Part shown: piece by piece, positions 60,531 through 64,000 of the stretch | How the letters are laid out: each line of letters opens with the position of its first letter | Position numbering within the stretch: position 1 is the stretch's first letter | Source of the DNA: Lachnospiraceae bacterium | Lineage (GTDB): Bacteria; Bacillota; Clostridia; Lachnospirales; Lachnospiraceae | Assembly: GCA_025758065.1 (NCBI GenBank) | Contig: CP107199.1 | Coordinates: 1,609,501 to 1,673,500, forward strand | Reading direction: 5' to 3' | DNA length: 64,000 nt | Notes under the pieces: model-generated | Told to the model about the DNA's origin: nothing | Databases searched by the model: none | The model's input: the letters and a program-made list of their open reading frames with translations, nothing else | Translations under genes and position numbers: made by a program

Positions 60531-61331
60531 ATGCTGAGAGATATAACTTTAGGACAATATTATCCGGTGGAATCACCGATCCACCGTCTGGATCCAAGAA
60601 CAAAGCTTTTCGGGACAATGGTGTTTATTCTGTCCCTTTTTGTGGCAAATAATATATGGGGATATCTTTTGGGAACCATTGCACTGGCAGCTGTGATCAT
60701 TCTGACCAAGGTGCCGCTGCGCTTTATCTTAAAAGGTTTAAAAGCTATTGTGATCTTACTGCTGATCAGTGTCAGCTTTAACTTATTTCTTACTCCGGGA
60801 CAAGAATTGATCCGTTTCTGGATTTTTAAGATCACCTGGGAAGGTATCCGTCTGGCAGGTTTTATGGCAGTACGCCTGATCTATCTGGTAGTAGGTTCTT
60901 CTCTTATGACACTGACGACTACACCGAACCAGCTGACAGATGGACTGGAAAAGGGGCTGGGATTTTTAAAACGGTTCCATGTACCGGTCCATGAGATTTC
61001 TATGATGATGTCCATTGCTCTGCGCTTTATTCCAATCCTGGTAGAAGAAACAGATAAGATCATGAAGGCACAGATGGCAAGAGGTGCTGATTTTGAGTCT
61101 GGAAATCTGGTGCAGAAAGCGAAAGCCATGATCCCACTGTTGGTGCCGTTATTTATTTCTGCTTTCCGCAGAGCGACAGATCTGGCAATGGCTATGGAAG
61201 CAAGATGTTACCGCGGTGGAGAAGGAAGAACAAAGATGAAACCGCTTCAGTACAGCCAGAGAGACCATGAGGCATATATGATCTTTGCCCTTTATTTTGT
61301 GCTGGTCATTGCTTCCAGAGTGTATCTGTAA
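60531..61331 (+). CDS. ecfT: ECF transporter transmembrane subunit T
   Basis: 266 residues with about six hydrophobic segments. The two Ala-Arg-Gly type coupling motifs are AQMARGADF near 181 and AMEARCYRGGEG near 219. It starts YYPVESPIHRLDPRTKLFGT, the usual N-terminus. It couples the ATPases to S components. The start is 2 bp after ecfA2. Confidence 0.95.
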   Translation: MLRDITLGQYYPVESPIHRLDPRTKLFGTMVFILSLFVANNIWGYLLGTIALAAVIILTKVPLRFILKGLKAIVILLLISVSFNLFLTPGQELIRFWIFKITWEGIRLAGFMAVRLIYLVVGSSLMTLTTTPNQLTDGLEKGLGFLKRFHVPVHEISMMMSIALRFIPILVEETDKIMKAQMARGADFESGNLVQKAKAMIPLLVPLFISAFRRATDLAMAMEARCYRGGEGRTKMKPLQYSQRDHEAYMIFALYFVLVIASRVYL

Positions 61332-61343
61332 ATGTATCCTGTA

Positions 61344-61474
61344 TACAGAAAAAATAACGGAAGTTCTGAGCGGTATATGTGATGCAGGAAAAATAACGGA
61401 AGTTCAGAGTAGATACGTGTGATACAGGAAAAATAACGGAAGTTCTGAGCGATATATGTGATACAGGAAAATAT
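61344..61474. repeat. Three-unit tandem repeat of 39-40 bp between ecfT and truA
   Basis: Units begin around AATAACGGAAGTTC at 61353, 61392 and 61432 and run through GAG...TAYRTGTGATRCAGGAAAA. Each is about 85-95% identical to the next. A partial fourth unit merges into the truA ribosome site. Confidence 0.88.
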
Positions 61475-61489
61475 AAGGAGAGCAGAAAC

Positions 61490-62236
61490 ATGAAAAAACG
61501 GGTCCTTCTGAGAGTGGCCTATGATGGGACCAACTATCATGGCTGGCAGGTGCAGCCAGGAGCAGTGACCATTGAACAGGTGTTAAATGAAAAATTAACG
61601 GATCTTTTAGGAGAACCTATTGAAGTAATCGGAGCCAGCCGCACGGATTCTGGTGTTCATGCCATGGGAAATGTAGCAGTTTTTGATACAGAACACCGCA
61701 TGCCGGCAGATAAAATATGTTTTGCCTTGAACCAGCGCCTTCCGGAAGATATACGCATACAGTCATCTATGGAAGTGGAGCCGGACTGGCATCCGAGAAA
61801 ACATCATTGCACTAAGACGTATGAGTATAAGATCTTAAACCGTAAAATGGAAGTGCCGTCCCTGCGTCTATATACTCATTTCTGCCATTTTGACCTGGAT
61901 CTTGATAAAATGCGCCAGGCAGCAAAACTGCTGACTGGAGAACATGATTATAAAAGCTTCTGTAATGTGCGCACACAGGTATTAGACACTGTGCGCACTG
62001 TATACAGTATTGACATAGAAAAAGACAAAAATGATGTGATCACCATCCGGGTATGTGGGAATGGATTTCTTTATAATATGGTCCGTATCCTTGCGGGAAC
62101 ACTTATGGCAGTGGGAATGGGTCAGAGAACACCAGAGGAAATGCCAAAGATCCTTGCAGCCTGCGACCGGGCGGCAGCAGGTCCTACAGCACCGGCAAAA
62201 GGTCTGATGCTGGCAGGTATGGAATATCAGGATTAA
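61490..62236 (+). CDS. truA: tRNA pseudouridine(38-40) synthase
   Basis: 248 residues with the catalytic Asp in GASRTDSGVHAMG (near 54) and the conserved Tyr in KTYEYKI near 111. Modifies U38-U40 of the anticodon arm in many tRNAs. ATAAGGAGAG precedes the ATG. In related genomes rplM-rpsI usually follow; here an insertion sequence intervenes. Confidence 0.96.
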   Translation: MKKRVLLRVAYDGTNYHGWQVQPGAVTIEQVLNEKLTDLLGEPIEVIGASRTDSGVHAMGNVAVFDTEHRMPADKICFALNQRLPEDIRIQSSMEVEPDWHPRKHHCTKTYEYKILNRKMEVPSLRLYTHFCHFDLDLDKMRQAAKLLTGEHDYKSFCNVRTQVLDTVRTVYSIDIEKDKNDVITIRVCGNGFLYNMVRILAGTLMAVGMGQRTPEEMPKILAACDRAAAGPTAPAKGLMLAGMEYQD

Positions 62237-62363
62237 ATCTTTTATAGACGATATAGACAAGCTATGATGGATTATAATAAAAAAGGTGAGTTGAAAAAGT
62301 GAATTCCACTTTGCAAGTGAGATATGATAAAAAAACCTTGAAAATATACAATGTCATTAACTT

Positions 62364-62416
62364 AAAAGCAGAAGATATTTATTCCGAAATGGATTAGATA
62401 TCTTCTGCTTTTTTTG
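62364..62416 (+). terminator. Hairpin terminator inside the left IS end
   Basis: AAAAGCAGAAGATAT pairs exactly with ATATCTTCTGCTTTT around a 19-nt loop, followed by more Ts. It would shield the transposase from transcription coming from truA. Confidence 0.85.
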
Positions 62417-62474
62417 ATATGCTTATATTGTAAAAAGAAGCCATGAACCTGCTCAAAAAAGGATGTGATTATGC

Positions 62475-63791
62475 ATGAAGCATTCTCAGAAACGTATATT
62501 CATGGATATAGAAAAAATGACTTCTGATGAATTTAAGGCATTTTGCCGATCAGGTAATAAAAATTATTTTACCAGAATTCGAAAAATGCCTCTTCAGGAT
62601 CTTCTTTTCACGATGATAAACAGAAAGGGGTTGACGTTGGCATTGGAACTGAGAAATTATATGAAACTTGCTCATCCTGGTGTGTCTATTTCAAAACCAG
62701 GATATCTGAAACAGCGTATGAAACTTAATCCAGATGCTTTTTTAGAATTATATAAATATCATAACCGTAACTTTTATGCAGATTCCACCTTTTCAACTTA
62801 TAAAGATCATTTAATATTAGCCGCTGACGGCTCAGATATTAATATTCCTACCACTGCTGAAACACTGAAACTATATGGTTCTGCAAGCCGGAAAAACGCA
62901 AAGCCCCAAGCTCAAATAGGATTAGGCTGTATTTATGATGTAATGAATCGTATGATACTGGAAAGTGACTGTAATAAGGTGAAATTTAATGAAATGCGCC
63001 TGGCCGAAAAACAGATGGAGCGAATACCGGAAACAATAGGCAGCATTCCCTATATTATTATCATGGACAGAGGCTATCCTTCTACGCCAGCGTTTATACA
63101 TATGATGGATAAGGATATTAAATTTATCGTACGTTTAAAAAGCAGTGATTACAAAAAAGAGCAAAACAGTTTAACAGAAAAGGATCAGCTAGTTAAAATA
63201 AAACTTGATAAGTCAAGAATCAGACATTACGAGGGAACGCCAGATGGAGAACGTATGAAAGAATTAGGTGAAATTTCATTGCGTATGGTAAAAATCCTAT
63301 TAGAAAACGGAAGTTTAGAAGTTTTGGCTACAAATCTTTCACAAACTGAATTTCATACAGAAGAAATAAAAGAATTATATCATATGAGGTGGGGGATAGA
63401 GACTGCGTATGAAACGCTAAAGAGTCGGTTGCAATTAGAGAATTTTACAGGAACAAAACCTATTCTGTTATTACAAGATATATACAGCACTATATATCTG
63501 AGCAATTTAGTTGAAGATATCATATTAGATGCAGAGCGTGAACTGGATCAGAAAGAAGCGAACAGAAAACATAAAATGATGATCAATCAGACTGTTAGTA
63601 TTGGAATCTTAAAAAATGATCTGATTTATATACTTCTTGAAACGGATGGTCAAAAGAAAAATATGTTATTTCAGCAAATATATGAAGATATCAGTAAAAA
63701 TCTTGTTCCCATTCGTCCTGATCGGCATTATACCAGAACGAAAGGGCAATTAGCAGGAAAATATTCGAATACCCATAAAAGAGCGTACTGA
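62475..63791 (+). CDS. IS4-family transposase
   Basis: 438 residues. DDE residues: Asp in LAADGSDINI near 117, Asp in IIMDRGYPS near 198, and Glu in the Y-2-R-3-E-6-K signature YHMRWGIETAYETLKSR near 308. The reading frame is complete with no internal stop. AAAGGATG lies 12 bases before the ATG; a competing out-of-frame ATG four bases upstream may reduce initiation. Confidence 0.92.
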   Translation: MKHSQKRIFMDIEKMTSDEFKAFCRSGNKNYFTRIRKMPLQDLLFTMINRKGLTLALELRNYMKLAHPGVSISKPGYLKQRMKLNPDAFLELYKYHNRNFYADSTFSTYKDHLILAADGSDINIPTTAETLKLYGSASRKNAKPQAQIGLGCIYDVMNRMILESDCNKVKFNEMRLAEKQMERIPETIGSIPYIIIMDRGYPSTPAFIHMMDKDIKFIVRLKSSDYKKEQNSLTEKDQLVKIKLDKSRIRHYEGTPDGERMKELGEISLRMVKILLENGSLEVLATNLSQTEFHTEEIKELYHMRWGIETAYETLKSRLQLENFTGTKPILLLQDIYSTIYLSNLVEDIILDAERELDQKEANRKHKMMINQTVSIGILKNDLIYILLETDGQKKNMLFQQIYEDISKNLVPIRPDRHYTRTKGQLAGKYSNTHKRAY

Positions 63792-63910
63792 GCTAAAAAA
63801 TACGAATACAAAGAGAAGGGGATAAGTATGCCCATATACAAACAAAAAGCAGGAATCATAGTTTTATAAATGCTTACGATTTCTGCTCTTTGCTAAAGTT
63901 AATGACATTG

Positions 63911-64000
63911 TGAAAATATAAGGATTTAGCCAAGAAAATGGCTTGACATGAGAAAACAGATATTATACCTGACTTCCGTCGTTTCTCTCAAAACATAGTA
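63911..64000 (+). other. Sequence right of the IS, probable rplM promoter region
   Basis: Begins with the target duplication, then TTGACA at 63943 and TATTATAC near 63961. The spacing is too short for a canonical pair, so the promoter assignment is tentative; the expectation that rplM-rpsI follow rests on gene order in relatives. Confidence 0.3.

Larger units (their letters stand above)
62349..63910 (+). mobile_element. IS4-family insertion sequence, apparently intact
   Basis: 1562 bp bounded by inverted ends CAATGTCATTAACTT (62349-62363) and AAGTTAATGACATTG (63896-63910), flanked on both sides by the 10-bp direct repeat TGAAAATATA (62339-62348 and 63911-63920). Just inside each end is a hairpin (62364-62412; 63846-63890) that could block read-through transcription, as seen in IS231-like elements. 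Carries one transposase gene. The perfect target duplication indicates a recent insertion. Confidence 0.92.

Noticed and set aside
61344..61474. Possible CRISPR array
   Set aside because: Repeat units are directly adjacent with no variable spacers of constant length, and no cas genes are present.
63943..63969. Promoter TTGACA ... TATAC
   Set aside because: The spacing is about 12-15 bp rather than 16-18, so it is only noted as a tentative region.
1..64000. tRNA, rRNA or tmRNA genes
   Set aside because: No cloverleaf with a GTTCGA-type T arm or rRNA signature was seen on either strand while reading.

Overview
The window reads as a chromosomal segment of an anaerobic Clostridia bacterium, most likely family Lachnospiraceae. 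The grounds are the complete Firmicutes-type S10-spc-alpha ribosomal super-operon followed by ecfA1-ecfA2-ecfT-truA, a SCIFF precursor peptide and its radical-SAM maturase beside tgt and yajC (a Clostridia hallmark), zinc-type adenylate kinase and S14, and four secreted proteins with aromatic cell-wall-binding repeats. Genus and species cannot be fixed from the sequence alone.

Layout. 1-4.6 kb: the end of a YfhO-like membrane protein, then a decayed patch holding a truncated IS4-type transposase, a PIN-like tail, an AAA15 ATPase with a truncated RloB-like partner, and two more gene stumps. 4.6-13 kb: a SWIM/SNF2 helicase, two secreted wall-binding proteins, a glycerophosphodiesterase and two small unknown genes. 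13.2-26 kb: a surface-glycan block with a ThDP-dependent enzyme, two paralogous sugar-nucleotide epimerases flanking a C-methyltransferase-type enzyme, three GT2 glycosyltransferases, an undecaprenyl-phosphate sugar transferase and an LCP ligase. Together these could make, assemble, prime and attach a polymer carrying a branched or deoxy sugar. 26-31.4 kb: envelope and protein quality control (HtrA, a divergent ClpX, a CspC-like subtilase, an LspA paralog). 31.7-36.3 kb: the SCIFF/ranthipeptide locus with tgt, yajC and a HAD hydrolase. 36.6-40.1 kb: an intracellular-type subtilisin, an rRNA methyltransferase and a third wall-binding protein. 40.4-56.9 kb: the ribosomal super-operon rpsJ to rplQ. 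57-62.2 kb: a fourth wall-binding gene lodged between rplQ and the ECF/truA genes. 62.3-63.9 kb: an apparently intact IS4-family element with a 10-bp target duplication.

The most unusual signals are non-coding. A run of five hairpins with mutually complementary loops and arms fills the rpsH-rplF spacer (47935-48166). A 165-nt element closed by a 21-nt stem begins at the predicted transcription start of the 57317 wall-binding gene. A near-30-bp hairpin follows rplQ. Two copies of a 37-nt motif lie between rpoA and rplQ. At least two families of dispersed intergenic fold-back repeats occur, one copy apparently interrupted by another hairpin. Among proteins, the ClpX homolog lacking the RKH loop and linked to HtrA, the SCIFF locus and the branched-sugar gene set are the most interesting. 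Coordinates and starts were read by eye; family names come from motif recognition, not database searches.
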